This document shows, in pieces, positions 8,234-17,375 of a stretch of DNA of 64,000 nt. Origin of the DNA: Dyadobacter diqingensis (GTDB lineage Bacteria; Bacteroidota; Bacteroidia; Cytophagales; Spirosomataceae); contig NZ_JAMXKF010000015.1 in NCBI RefSeq assembly GCF_024220585.1, positions 38,414 through 102,413 of the forward strand, read 5' to 3'. The notes beneath the pieces are model-generated. The model worked only from the letters and a program-made list of their open reading frames with translations. It was not told where the DNA came from and ran no database searches. The stretch's first letter is position 1. Every line of letters begins with the position of its first letter. Made by a program: the position numbers and the translations under genes.

Positions 8234-8941
8234 ATGAAAATCGGTCTTTTGGAATGCGACCATGTTCGCGAAGAATTACTGCATATTGCGGGAGATTACC
8301 GGCAAATGTTCCCTGCCTTGTTTGCCCCGATAGCCCCACACTGGAAGTTTGAATTTTTTGATGTTTGCAATAACCATTTTCCCGAATCCGCTGACGCCTG
8401 TGATGTTTACCTATGCACCGGTTCGAAATTCTCTGTTTATGACGATGAAGCATGGATTACACGGCTGAAAACCTTTATTCAGGATTTGCACAAAACTGGA
8501 AAAACTTTCGTAGGCGTTTGTTTCGGGCATCAGATGCTGGGCGAAGCTTTGGGTGGAAAAGTGCAAAAATCTGAGGTTGGCTGGTGTGTTGGCGTTCACC
8601 CTTTCGAAACCCTTGTACAGGCAAGCTGGATGCGTCCTGCTATGGCGTCGTTCAATCTTTTGATGATGTGCCAGGACCAGGTTTTGACCTTACCGGCCGA
8701 AAGTACTTTATTGGCGCAGACACCGGATTGTCCGCACGCGATGTTTCAGATTGGCAAAAATATGCTTGGTATTCAGGCGCACCCGGAATTTCCTAAAAGT
8801 TATGATAAGGCACTGATGGAACTGCGTGTGGACAGGATCGGAGAGCGAAAAGTCGAAATGGGTATCATGAGTCTGGAACTGCCGACGGCAGAAAAAGCCG
8901 TGGCCCAATGGATCGTCAATTTTGCAGAAGCGAATAAATAA
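8234..8941 (+). CDS. Class I glutamine amidotransferase (GMP synthase-like)
   Basis: This 235-residue protein has a single glutaminase domain: the nucleophile Cys in VGVCFGHQMLGEALGG, then KSEVGWCVGVH, and the His/Glu pair in QAHPEFPKSY. The triad is complete, so it could hydrolyse glutamine or a gamma-glutamyl bond. No synthetase domain is present, hence it is not GuaA itself. Homologous stand-alone proteins are annotated as 'type 1 glutamine amidotransferase' or gamma-glutamyl-GABA hydrolase-like. It is divergent from clpB and followed 115 bases later by a phosphoribosyltransferase gene on the same strand, which may hint at a nucleotide-linked role. Substrate unknown. Confidence 0.85.
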   Translation: MKIGLLECDHVREELLHIAGDYRQMFPALFAPIAPHWKFEFFDVCNNHFPESADACDVYLCTGSKFSVYDDEAWITRLKTFIQDLHKTGKTFVGVCFGHQMLGEALGGKVQKSEVGWCVGVHPFETLVQASWMRPAMASFNLLMMCQDQVLTLPAESTLLAQTPDCPHAMFQIGKNMLGIQAHPEFPKSYDKALMELRVDRIGERKVEMGIMSLELPTAEKAVAQWIVNFAEANK

Positions 8942-9056
8942 TTGTGAAACATGCTATAATTTTTTGTTGTCACATAAGATTATAGGATTTTTACAAAAGA
9001 ATAGACAAACAGTAACAAGTTATAGTACAATCCGAGATTTAGAACCCAACATTCAC

Positions 9057-9578
9057 ATGATAGATACGAACGAAATCACACACCGGCAGATATTAACTTC
9101 GTTACAAACGCAGCAGAAAATCCGCAGGATTGCCTTTGAGATATACGAACAGAATTTTGAAGAAAGCAGTATCATTCTGGCCGGGATCGCCGGTGAGGGG
9201 TATGAGTTTGCTAAAAAACTGAATCAGGAGCTGCGGTCGATATCGCCGCTTGAAGTAAAACTGATCGAACTGAAATTTGATAAGTCCCTGAACCAGCAAA
9301 GTGAAATCCATTTTGACGACCAGTCCGTTCCGGTGGAAAACCAGGTTGTCGTGGTTGTGGATGATGTGCTGAACACGGGCCGTACCCTGGCATTTGCGCT
9401 GGAACCGTTTCTGAAAGTTCAGATGAAAAAGGTGCAGGTGGCTGTAATTGTAGACCGTGAACACCATAAGTTTCCAATTTCAGCGGATTATGTGGGATAT
9501 TCTTTGAGCACGACGATCAGCGAAAGAGTAGAGGTGATACTGAGCCGTCCGTCGGAAGAGGGGGTTTATTTAAAGTAA
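9057..9578 (+). CDS. PyrR-like phosphoribosyltransferase
   Basis: This type I PRTase of 173 residues carries the PRPP-binding loop VVVVDDVLNTGRT, preceded by an SIILAGIAGEGYEFA strand-loop. It resembles PyrR, the bifunctional pyrimidine regulator/uracil PRTase, in length and in the VDREHHKFPISADYVG segment before the C terminus. An open frame continues upstream to 8922 and overlaps the amidotransferase gene, but ATG 9057 gives the family-typical N terminus (MIDTNEITHRQIL), so I chose it. No pyr genes or attenuator hairpins are nearby; regulation of pyrimidine genes is therefore inference from the family. It ends just before a pair of short-looped hairpins. Confidence 0.8.
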   Translation: MIDTNEITHRQILTSLQTQQKIRRIAFEIYEQNFEESSIILAGIAGEGYEFAKKLNQELRSISPLEVKLIELKFDKSLNQQSEIHFDDQSVPVENQVVVVVDDVLNTGRTLAFALEPFLKVQMKKVQVAVIVDREHHKFPISADYVGYSLSTTISERVEVILSRPSEEGVYLK

Positions 9579-9592
9579 TAAAACCATTGAAG

Positions 9593-9639
9593 CGCGTTAT
9601 AAACGCGAAACCATTTCCCCCCGATTGCAAATCGGGGGG
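9593..9639. repeat. Two tandem short-loop perfect hairpins, repeat-like and possibly a bidirectional terminator
   Basis: CGCGTT-ATA-AACGCG (9593-9607) is followed by CCCCCCGATT-GCA-AATCGGGGGG (9617-9639); both stems are perfect with three-base loops. They sit between the convergent PyrR-like and alpha-galactosidase genes. The same design occurs at 49293-49335 and 50520-50542, which suggests a dispersed palindromic repeat family. There is no long T tract next to either stem. Confidence 0.65.
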
Positions 9640-9653
9640 AGACTCAAATAAGA

Positions 9654-11855
9654 TTATTCCGTTGCCTGTAGCTCAACAATTACGCTTGTTCTTCTCGCAT
9701 TTACAGCCGGATTGAAACCGACCGTCATCAAATACTCTCCCGAATAAACCTGATCTTCTTTTATAGCTGTCTTCGTTTCGGGGTATAAATTCAATTCTTT
9801 AACCTTGTATTTTTTTGTGGCATCCAGACCTTGTAACCTGAAGGGTGTGTCTGAGCCCGCTCCGTAACGGTTGTTCACCAGATACGAAAAAAGTACTGCA
9901 CGGTTTTTGTTTTTTGTTGCGAACATCAGCGCTGCGTATTCATTTTTCTTCGGGTCAACCAGGCGGAACAAGTCGCCTTGCCAAACCACATCTTTGATTG
10001 TGTTGTAAGTCGAGACTGCCTGCTGACTGAATTTGAGGTCTTTTTCATTCAAATGGCTTACCACAATATCATAACCCAGTTTTCCCATCATGGCAACATC
10101 CGTACGGAATTTCAGCGGTTGTTTTCCCCAGTCCGTTACGTGCGCGCTCTGCGTGATGGCGGGGAAGAAGTAGGAATATTCCCATTGCATGAAAATTCTT
10201 TCCAAAGGATCCGTATTGTCGCTCGGCCAGAATTCTGTGAAATATTTTAACGCTTCATAGTCTACCCGGCCGCCGCCGCCCGAACAAAGCATCATCGGGA
10301 TTTTGGGATATTTAGCCCGCATTTTATCAAGGACTTTATACAATCCTTTCACATAATCAACATATAGCTGCGACTGCTTTTGTTTACTTTTTTCAAGATA
10401 AGGCGAATAAGCATTGAAGGTAATGGCGTTACAATCCCACTTGATGTAGGCGATATCCGGGTTTTCGGTAAATAATTTATCCAGAATACCATATACAAAA
10501 TCCTGCACTTCGGGGTTGGACAAATCGAGCGGAAGCTGGTTTCTCATGTAATGTTCCGGGCGCTGAGGCTGTTTAATAACCCAGTCCGGATGTTTTTCAT
10601 ACAATTCACTTTTGGGATTCACCATTTCCGGCTCCACCCATATCCCGAATTTTATCCCGGTTTTTTGGGCTTCCTTTACCAGATAACCGATGCCGTGCGG
10701 TAACTTTTTAACGTTTTCCTGCCAGTCGCCGAGCCCTACCTTATCGTTGTTTCTTGGATATTTGTTGGCAAACCAGCCATCATCCAGCAAAAACAGATCG
10801 ACACCCAGTTTTTTACCGTCTTTAAAAAGCTCCGATAATTTCTCTTCGTTGAAGTCAAAATAGGTGGCTTCCCAGTTATTTAAAAGGGTAAGCCGGGATC
10901 CTTCACCATCCAGAATCCTGTATTTTCGCGCCCAGTTATGTAAATTTCTGCTGGCTTCGCCCTTCCCGTTTTCAGAGAAAGTATAAATGAATGAAGGTGT
11001 TTTAAACTCCTGTTTGGAAGCCAGCGGATATTCTGACGCGTAGGGATTGATTCCCGCAATCAGGCGCAGGTTATGGTGAGAATCTACTTCAAATTCCATT
11101 TTGAAATTTCCCGACCAGGCCAGTGTGCCCAGCAAAACTTTGCCTTCCGTTTCTGTGGCAGGTTTATCAAAAGACAATGAAAAACTTGGTGGCTGGAAAA
11201 GATTGGAACGTGTTCCCAGTTTGGAATCCAATACCCTGATGCCTGCCGTCAGCAGTTCTTCTTCCGGTCCCATTTCTTTTGCCCAACTTCCGTTGTAATG
11301 TGTCAGATAATAGTCTTTTGCGTTAAAATAAAGGTTTGCAGAAGCATATTTCTGCAAGGTTACCGGATTTTTTTCCTCACTTTTAATCACACTCCATTGC
11401 TCAACCACGTTTTCTGCGGCGTAGATTTTATAGTATAATGTTACCTCCACCGGGTAAACGGGATCTTTCAGGACAATGCTGGTAATGCTCACATTGTTAT
11501 CCTGTTTAGTCGTTTTATGACTTACATAAACCAGATCCAGTGACTTATTCCCATCTCCGTGCGTAAGCTGAAGGGCTGGTTCTGAAACACTCCAGGTTCC
11601 GGAAGGGGTGTAGGCCGAATTGTATATTCCCGCATTACTGTCGCGCTGGCGGCTTTGTAGGGGGATGCTTTTATATTCTGCGGTATTACTTAGTTTTTTA
11701 CCGAAATAGGTAATGCCAAGATGGTTTTCGCTATCTGTTTGCAGTACCAGCGCATTTTGACTGGTTTCTATCGGGATAATAGCAGGCTGATTTTGGGCAA
11801 AGGCCCCTGTTCCCATGGAGACAAAAAGCAGGGCGCGGACAATTTTTTTATGCAC
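9654..11855 (-). CDS. GH36 alpha-galactosidase, exported
   Basis: This is a clan GH-D alpha-galactosidase. Order: signal peptide, N-terminal beta-sandwich (to about residue 290), (beta/alpha)8 barrel, and a C-terminal beta domain. Marks in the barrel are DLFLLDDGWF, FGIWVEPEMVNP, YIKWDCN with the nucleophile Asp, and EFWPSDNTDP with the acid/base Asp. It cleaves terminal alpha-galactose from raffinose-type or galactomannan side chains. An ATG at 11918 gives 754 residues, but it lies inside the kup terminator hairpin. GTG 11855 yields 733 residues and a clean signal peptide (HKKIVRALLFVSMGTGAFAQ), so I use that start. It is a stand-alone gene, not in the PUL at 36-57 kb. Confidence 0.93.
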   Translation of the reverse strand: MHKKIVRALLFVSMGTGAFAQNQPAIIPIETSQNALVLQTDSENHLGITYFGKKLSNTAEYKSIPLQSRQRDSNAGIYNSAYTPSGTWSVSEPALQLTHGDGNKSLDLVYVSHKTTKQDNNVSITSIVLKDPVYPVEVTLYYKIYAAENVVEQWSVIKSEEKNPVTLQKYASANLYFNAKDYYLTHYNGSWAKEMGPEEELLTAGIRVLDSKLGTRSNLFQPPSFSLSFDKPATETEGKVLLGTLAWSGNFKMEFEVDSHHNLRLIAGINPYASEYPLASKQEFKTPSFIYTFSENGKGEASRNLHNWARKYRILDGEGSRLTLLNNWEATYFDFNEEKLSELFKDGKKLGVDLFLLDDGWFANKYPRNNDKVGLGDWQENVKKLPHGIGYLVKEAQKTGIKFGIWVEPEMVNPKSELYEKHPDWVIKQPQRPEHYMRNQLPLDLSNPEVQDFVYGILDKLFTENPDIAYIKWDCNAITFNAYSPYLEKSKQKQSQLYVDYVKGLYKVLDKMRAKYPKIPMMLCSGGGGRVDYEALKYFTEFWPSDNTDPLERIFMQWEYSYFFPAITQSAHVTDWGKQPLKFRTDVAMMGKLGYDIVVSHLNEKDLKFSQQAVSTYNTIKDVVWQGDLFRLVDPKKNEYAALMFATKNKNRAVLFSYLVNNRYGAGSDTPFRLQGLDATKKYKVKELNLYPETKTAIKEDQVYSGEYLMTVGFNPAVNARRTSVIVELQATE

Positions 11856-11898
11856 AACGGTTAAGATTAATAAAGAAAAAACGGATGAAATAACAAAA

Positions 11899-11936
11899 GG
11901 ACCAATATTCTCAATCATACTGAGAAATATTGGTCC
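11899..11936 (-). terminator. Rho-independent terminator of kup
   Basis: GGACCAATATTCTCA (11899-11913) pairs with TGAGAAATATTGGTCC (11921-11936), with one bulged base and a 7-base loop. On the minus strand TTTTGTTATTTC follows. It starts 28 bases beyond the kup stop and overlaps the apparent ATG of the alpha-galactosidase frame. Confidence 0.8.
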
Positions 11937-11963
11937 TTCAAGTTATAAAAAAGGCCTGATGAT

Positions 11964-13907
11964 CTAACTGTAAACTCTTCTTAGTTTGACATTTTCGACC
12001 GGACGGATGATCAGCGGTACTTTTTCGATTTTCACCGAACTGCTATCCAGACCAAACCATTTGTCTTCCGGTGTCGTGAAGTCTTTCACGAAGAAATAGG
12101 CTTTCATGATCATTTGCTCAATGAAAGGCAGGTCGTTTTCGAAGGAAAGGAAACGCTCCAAAACAACGAAACGGAAGTCACCGGTAACATTTTGGCGGCT
12201 GAGCGATTCATAACGGCTGGTGATATCCACTTCTTTGTTCATCACCATATCTTCCACAACTTTCCGGAAGAAAAGGTTGATCCGTTGCTCGACCCGGAAA
12301 CCAAGTTTGAAATTAACTTTAATAACCGTTTCGTCGTCGTCGATCGTGTTCACCTTGTATTCCATTGTGTACGGATCATCGGTGGTGTCGACGTGGATAA
12401 ACCAGTAAATATCAGCACGTTTGGGGCGCTTCTGGAAGATCGAATAAATCACTTTGGTTTCAATTTCCGAAACACGCGACGCGTTGGTCATGAAAACTAG
12501 GTGTGTGGTATATTTTGGAATACTGATGTCGCGACTTAACTCACGCAGGGCCGGAAGATAGGATTCCAGCTTTGTGTACTCCGTTAAACGTAACTTAATG
12601 TAAAATGCTCTTAACCAAACGGTCATCAAACCGGCAACCAATACGCCCACCAGAATTGTGAACCAGCCGCCGTGTGTGAATTTCAATAAGTTGGCACCAA
12701 GGAAAAGACCTTCAATGAACAAGTAAAGCAGCATGAAACCGATCACGATCCAGAGATTTACCCGTTTTAAGTAGAGGTAATAGGAGAAAAGAATCGTTGT
12801 CATGACCATCGTCATCGTGATGGCCAGACCATATGCGGCTTCCATGTTGGAAGATTCTTTAAAATAAAATACAACGACCATACAGCCCAGCCACAAAAGC
12901 CAGTTGACGCTCGGCACATATAACTGTCCTTTTTGATCACTTGGATAAACAAGACGAACTTTCGGCCAGAAATTCAGACGAATGGCTTCGGATATTAACG
13001 TGAAAGATCCTGAAATTAAAGCCTGGCTGGCTATGATAGCGGCTGATGTGGCGATCGTGATACCAGGAAGCAACCACCAGTCGGGCATTACTTCGTAGAA
13101 TGGTTTACGTTCGTCAAGCAAATTACCAACCTCTGAAAGCAGCCATGCACCTTGTCCGAAATAATTCAGAACGAGACATATTTTAACAAAAATCCAGCTG
13201 ATCCGTATGTTTGCGCGGCCGCAGTGTCCAAGATCCGTATAAAGTGCTTCTGCCCCCGTGGTACAAAGAAAAACGGCGCCAAGCATCCAGAATCCGCCCG
13301 GATGTTTTGTAAGCAGATCGTAACCGTAGATCGGGTTTAAGGCTTTGAAAATCCCGGGATGATCCAAAATCTGATATAGTCCCAAAACGCCCAGCATTGA
13401 AAACCAGGTGATCATGATTGGCCCGAATGCACGTCCCACGATTTTAGTCCCGAAGGCCTGAATCATGAAAATAAGCGTAAGGATCGCGATTACGATGGGG
13501 ATAGTCTGGATGTTCGGGTAAAGAATGCGGAGTCCTTCAACGGCAGATGAAACTGAAATAGGCGGTGTGATAATACCATCAGCGAGCAATGTACTTCCCC
13601 CGATAATAGCCGGAACAGTAAGCCAGCGGGCGTGTTTACGAACAAGTGCGTAGAGTGCAAAAATCCCTCCTTCACCCCGGTTATCTGCACGAAGAATCAG
13701 GATTACATATTTTACAGTGGTTTGCAGGGTCAGTGTCCAGACTATACAAGAAAGTGCACCGTAAATTATTTCTTCTGTGATTACTTCTTTGCCGATAATG
13801 GCTTGCATTACATAAAGCGGAGATGTACCTATGTCACCATAAATAATTCCGAATGCAATAAGAATACCGGCAGCAGAAATTTTGTCAAAATTGTGTTTGG
13901 ATTCCAT
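11964..13907 (-). CDS. kup: Kup-type potassium uptake transporter
   Basis: This 647-residue protein of the KUP/HAK/KT family (K+:H+ symporter) starts at ATG 13907. The diagnostic N-terminal IIYGDIGTSPLYVMQ is present at about residues 20-34, followed by about 12 hydrophobic segments up to residue ~440 and a cytoplasmic C-terminal domain of about 200 residues. Also visible are the GEGGIFALYALVR loop and TTGAEALYTDLGHCG. It would import potassium across the inner membrane at low external K+. The gene lies 94 bases downstream of mntH on the same strand, possibly with its own promoter. Its transcript ends at the hairpin 11899-11936. Confidence 0.96.
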   Translation of the reverse strand: MESKHNFDKISAAGILIAFGIIYGDIGTSPLYVMQAIIGKEVITEEIIYGALSCIVWTLTLQTTVKYVILILRADNRGEGGIFALYALVRKHARWLTVPAIIGGSTLLADGIITPPISVSSAVEGLRILYPNIQTIPIVIAILTLIFMIQAFGTKIVGRAFGPIMITWFSMLGVLGLYQILDHPGIFKALNPIYGYDLLTKHPGGFWMLGAVFLCTTGAEALYTDLGHCGRANIRISWIFVKICLVLNYFGQGAWLLSEVGNLLDERKPFYEVMPDWWLLPGITIATSAAIIASQALISGSFTLISEAIRLNFWPKVRLVYPSDQKGQLYVPSVNWLLWLGCMVVVFYFKESSNMEAAYGLAITMTMVMTTILFSYYLYLKRVNLWIVIGFMLLYLFIEGLFLGANLLKFTHGGWFTILVGVLVAGLMTVWLRAFYIKLRLTEYTKLESYLPALRELSRDISIPKYTTHLVFMTNASRVSEIETKVIYSIFQKRPKRADIYWFIHVDTTDDPYTMEYKVNTIDDDETVIKVNFKLGFRVEQRINLFFRKVVEDMVMNKEVDITSRYESLSRQNVTGDFRFVVLERFLSFENDLPFIEQMIMKAYFFVKDFTTPEDKWFGLDSSSVKIEKVPLIIRPVENVKLRRVYS

Positions 13908-14001
13908 TCATTTCGTTTCTTAAAATCGGCGAAAGTTAGGAAACCGCAGGCAAAGTAGATACTTGTAAGCCGAAATTTAATTTAACCCAAGTTACGTATA
14001 C

Positions 14002-15351
14002 TTAAAAAAGTGTCCGGAAAAGGAGGTAACCGTTTAATAATATGATAATTAGCGTTATAACCCAGCTAAGGATTGTCATGCTTCTTGAATTTACAAAATT
14101 CCCCATAATGGAGCGGTTTGCCGTAAAAAGCACCAAAGGCACTACTGCAAAACTCAATTGAAGGGAGAGGATGACCTGGCTGAAAACCAGCAATTCGGCC
14201 ATACCTTTTTCACCGTAAAATGAGGTTACGATCAGTGCCGGAACGATAGCAATTCCTCGTGTGATCAGTCGCCGCAGCCATGGTTTTAGACGAATATTTA
14301 AAAATCCTTCCATAACGATCTGCCCGGCGAGTGTTCCTGTCAGTGTGGAGCTCTGTCCGGACGCCAATAAGGCCAGTGCAAAGAAAATTCCGGCCAGGCT
14401 AACCCCTAAAACCGGGTCAAGCAGGTGGTAGGCGTCGGTGATATCTGCGACTTCTTTGTGGCCATTTTGATGGAAGGCCGCAGCTGCAAGAATTAAAATG
14501 GAGGCATTGATAAAAAAGGCAAGTCCGAGCGACAGGGTAGAGTCAATGGTTGCGAACTTGATCGCGCTTCTTTTCCCTGTTTCGTCACGTTTGAAATTCC
14601 GGGTCTGGACGATACTTGAATGCAGGTATAAGTTATGAGGCATCACGGTGGCGCCAAGGATACCGATAGCGATGTAAAGCATTCCGGGATTGGTGACGAT
14701 TTCTGTTTTTGGCAAAAGTCCTGTTAAAATACCCGGAAGTGATGGCTGCGAAACGATCATTTCGTATAGGAAACTTAACAAAATGATGCTCATCAGTGCC
14801 GCCACGATACTTTCAATAATCCGGAAACCTTTTTGCTGAAAATATAAAACGAGCAGTACATCCAGTGAAGTAAAGACAATTCCGACGGTCAAAGGCAGAC
14901 CGAATAATAAATTTAACGCAATGGCCGACCCGATCACTTCGGCAAGGTCTGTCGCTGCGATGGCAATTTCTGACAGCACCCACAATACCATTGAAACGGG
15001 GCGGGAGTAGTAATCACGACAGGCCTGTGCAAGATCGCGCCCGGAGGCAATACCCAGTTTCAGCGCCAGGTGCTGCAATAACATGGCAAACAAATTGGAG
15101 ATCAGAATAACGGTCAGCAATGTGTAGCCAAAACGGGAACCCCCCTCAATATCAGTAGCCCAGTTGCCCGGATCGATGTATCCGACGGCAACCATGAGTC
15201 CCGGGCCAGTGAAAGCCATTAACTTTTTCCAAAAACCAGCACCTTCCGGCACTTCGATTGAAGAATGTACTTCCGATAATGAAGCAAGCTTATTGGAGTC
15301 GTCCGTGATATTTTTAAGCAATGAATCCTTGGCTATTAAATTGTCAAACAT
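14002..15351 (-). CDS. mntH: Nramp divalent metal (Mn2+/Fe2+) transporter MntH
   Basis: This Nramp-family proton-coupled metal importer is 449 residues long from ATG 15351 (MFDNLIAKDSLL); an upstream TTG at 15375 would add eight residues with no support. The metal-site motifs DPGNWATDIEGG in TM1 and MPHNLYLHSS in TM6 are intact, with Asp, Asn and Met ligands as expected. Eleven hydrophobic segments can be counted. A 20-25 residue hydrophilic N-terminal tail precedes TM1. It is divergent from the mntR-like regulator, with a shared operator between them, so metal-repressed transcription is likely. Confidence 0.95.
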   Translation of the reverse strand: MFDNLIAKDSLLKNITDDSNKLASLSEVHSSIEVPEGAGFWKKLMAFTGPGLMVAVGYIDPGNWATDIEGGSRFGYTLLTVILISNLFAMLLQHLALKLGIASGRDLAQACRDYYSRPVSMVLWVLSEIAIAATDLAEVIGSAIALNLLFGLPLTVGIVFTSLDVLLVLYFQQKGFRIIESIVAALMSIILLSFLYEMIVSQPSLPGILTGLLPKTEIVTNPGMLYIAIGILGATVMPHNLYLHSSIVQTRNFKRDETGKRSAIKFATIDSTLSLGLAFFINASILILAAAAFHQNGHKEVADITDAYHLLDPVLGVSLAGIFFALALLASGQSSTLTGTLAGQIVMEGFLNIRLKPWLRRLITRGIAIVPALIVTSFYGEKGMAELLVFSQVILSLQLSFAVVPLVLFTANRSIMGNFVNSRSMTILSWVITLIIILLNGYLLFRTLF

Positions 15352-15391
15352 TTTTCGAATGTCTAAAATAAACAATTTGGTTTATTGAAAA

Positions 15392-15469
15392 CAAAGATAT
15401 GTAAAACTTTAAATCTATTTTTAGGTTAATCTAAATTTTTTTAAATACGATTAGTAAATTGTACTTTTG
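15392..15469. promoter_or_regulatory. mntH/mntR divergent control region with DtxR-type operator
   Basis: The imperfect palindrome TTTAGGTTAATCTAAA (15420-15435; 14 of 16 positions symmetric) resembles the DtxR/MntR family operator half-site TTAGGTTA. Two -7 elements of the Bacteroidetes TAnnTTTG type flank it: TATCTTTG on the minus strand (15399-15392) for mntH and TACTTTTG on the plus strand (15462-15469) for mntR. The palindrome lies about 20 bases upstream of the mntH -7 and 26 upstream of the mntR -7, where the -33 boxes would be. Repression of both genes by one bound dimer is therefore plausible. No canonical TTG -33 was found on either side. Confidence 0.65.
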
Positions 15470-15501
15470 CTGAAATATTGAGGTTTTGGGATAAACATAC
15501 G

Positions 15502-16164
15502 ATGCAGAACTCCTTCACAGAAGAAAATTATTTGAAAATTATTCACGCTCTTTCAGGGCGTGAAGGGCTAGAGGTGAGTACAAACGCATTGGCGGAAAGT
15601 ACTTCAACCCGCGCTGCGTCCGTTACGGATATGCTGCGCAAGCTCGCAGAGAAAGGATTGATACATTACAAGAAGTATCAGGGTGTAAGACTTACGGAAG
15701 CTGGTGAGAAAGTTGCCATCAATGTAATCCGTAAACACCGGTTATGGGAAGTGTTTTTGGTTGAGAAACTGGGTTTCGGCTGGGATGAGGTACATGACAT
15801 TGCAGAAGAACTTGAACATATCCCGTCGGATCATCTGGTGGAAAGACTCGATGCATTTCTGGGACATCCGCGGTTTGACCCGCACGGAGACCCCATCCCT
15901 GATGCAAAAGGGAACCTTACCGAGCCGGATTATTTCATATTGACCGAAGCTCAGATTGGTGAAAAAGTGCGGATGATGGGTGTGCTTGACCACGCGCCCT
16001 CGTTTCTTCAGCATTTGGACAGAGCCGGCATAACACTTGGCTGTTTGATAGAAATAACAGAAATTAACGAATATGATAAGTCAGCGTCTGTACAGATTAA
16101 TGAAAACCATACGTTGTTTATAAGTCTTGAGGTTTCCAAAAATTTATTAGTACAACGCCGATGA
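15502..16164 (+). CDS. mntR: DtxR/MntR-family metal-dependent regulator
   Basis: This 220-residue regulator runs from ATG 15502 (MQNSFTEENYLKII); the longer TTG frame from 15478 is unlikely. N-terminal winged helix (residues 1-65) with TRAASVTDMLRKLAEKGLIHY, then the dimerisation and metal-binding domain with the HRLWEVFLVEKLGF, DEVHDIAEELEHIPSDHL and GHPRFDPHGDPIP stretches characteristic of DtxR/MntR/IdeR, and a short C-terminal FeoA/SH3-like part. It would bind Mn2+ or Fe2+ and repress mntH, whose gene is divergent across the palindromic operator. The neighbour suggests manganese, but iron cannot be excluded. The downstream permease gene begins 13 bases later, possibly transcribed together. 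Confidence 0.92.
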   Translation: MQNSFTEENYLKIIHALSGREGLEVSTNALAESTSTRAASVTDMLRKLAEKGLIHYKKYQGVRLTEAGEKVAINVIRKHRLWEVFLVEKLGFGWDEVHDIAEELEHIPSDHLVERLDAFLGHPRFDPHGDPIPDAKGNLTEPDYFILTEAQIGEKVRMMGVLDHAPSFLQHLDRAGITLGCLIEITEINEYDKSASVQINENHTLFISLEVSKNLLVQRR

Positions 16165-16177
16165 GACTTACCCAGCC

Positions 16178-17260
16178 ATGAGATTGAAAATATTGGATCG
16201 TTATCTGATCAAGAATTTCCTGATTACTTATTTCTTCGTTGCCTTTGTGATCGTACTGATCATTTGTATGATCGACTATACAGAAAAGGTGGATGATTTT
16301 CTTGAAAAGAAAGCGCCTATCAACGAAATCCTGGTTGACTATTATCTTAACCTGATACCGTACTGGATCAATTATATCAGTCCGCTGATGGTATTTATTG
16401 CCACGGTTTTCTTCACGTCGAGGATCGCTGCCCGAACTGAAATCGTGGCCATGCTGAGCAGTGGGATGAGTTTCAGCAGAATTTTACTGCCTTATCTGGT
16501 CGGTGCTACCGTACTCGGCTGCATTACTTTTCTTCAGGTTGGCTGGATACTTCCAAAAGCGAATAAAATCCGGAATACCTTCGAAAAAGCTTATGTGAAA
16601 AATGAATTTACTTTCAGCGGGCGAGACGTGCATATCACCATTGCACCGGATGTGTACGCCTATCTGGAAAGTTATAATAATGCGACAAAAACCGGGAATA
16701 AGTTCACGATGGAAACCATCAAAGGCAACAAGCTTTTGCAGAAACTTTCAGCGGATAAGATCGTCTGGCAGCCTAAAAAGCAGAAATGGACACTTCAGAA
16801 TATCCAGGTAAGGACCATCGACAGTCTGCGTGAATCCATCAGTTATCCCAAAGATATTGATACTACGATCAATTTATATCCGAAGGATTTTGAAAGTAAT
16901 TACAATTTGTATGAGACCTTCACGCTGCCCGAATTGAATGCGTATATCGATCTTTTGAAAAGCCGGGGAGCGGATGGACTTGAAGTTTATCTGATTGAAA
17001 AATATGTACGTTTTACCCAGCCTTTTGCGATTCTGATCCTTACGGCCATAGGGGTAATCGTTTCGGGGCGTAAAAGCAGGCGCGGAGTGGGCTGGCAGAT
17101 TGCCCTCGGTTTCATGCTTGCCTTCGTTTACATCCTGTTTTTCCTCTTGTCGAAAGGAGTGGCGGAAGCTGGAACGGTAAGCACGCTGTTTGCGGTTTGG
17201 CTGCCTAATATGGTGTTTGCAAGCATTGGGGTTTTACTTTACAAAACACTGCCTCGGTGA
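16178..17260 (+). CDS. LptF/LptG (YjgP/YjgQ) family permease
   Basis: This 360-residue protein starts at ATG 16178. It has the LptF/G layout: three N-terminal membrane segments (first at about 12-33), a periplasmic beta-jellyroll domain (about 130-270) and three C-terminal segments. ILDRYLIKNFLITYFFV and SPLMVFIATVFFTSRIAARTE are family-typical. LptFG with LptB extracts lipopolysaccharide from the inner membrane and hands it to the LptC-A-D bridge; here the role in LPS export is inferred from the family. It begins 13 bases after the mntR stop and precedes a cluster of glycolipid-type genes. Which of LptF or LptG it is cannot be said. Confidence 0.9.
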   Translation: MRLKILDRYLIKNFLITYFFVAFVIVLIICMIDYTEKVDDFLEKKAPINEILVDYYLNLIPYWINYISPLMVFIATVFFTSRIAARTEIVAMLSSGMSFSRILLPYLVGATVLGCITFLQVGWILPKANKIRNTFEKAYVKNEFTFSGRDVHITIAPDVYAYLESYNNATKTGNKFTMETIKGNKLLQKLSADKIVWQPKKQKWTLQNIQVRTIDSLRESISYPKDIDTTINLYPKDFESNYNLYETFTLPELNAYIDLLKSRGADGLEVYLIEKYVRFTQPFAILILTAIGVIVSGRKSRRGVGWQIALGFMLAFVYILFFLLSKGVAEAGTVSTLFAVWLPNMVFASIGVLLYKTLPR

Positions 17261-17375
17261 TGGTTTTACTGGAAACGATGTAAAGCTAAAAAGTGGAAGA
17301 ATTTTTCAAAAACAGCCGAAAACTACTTAATTAACTTATTACTACTATTTTTGTCGCGTCAACAAACCACACAAC

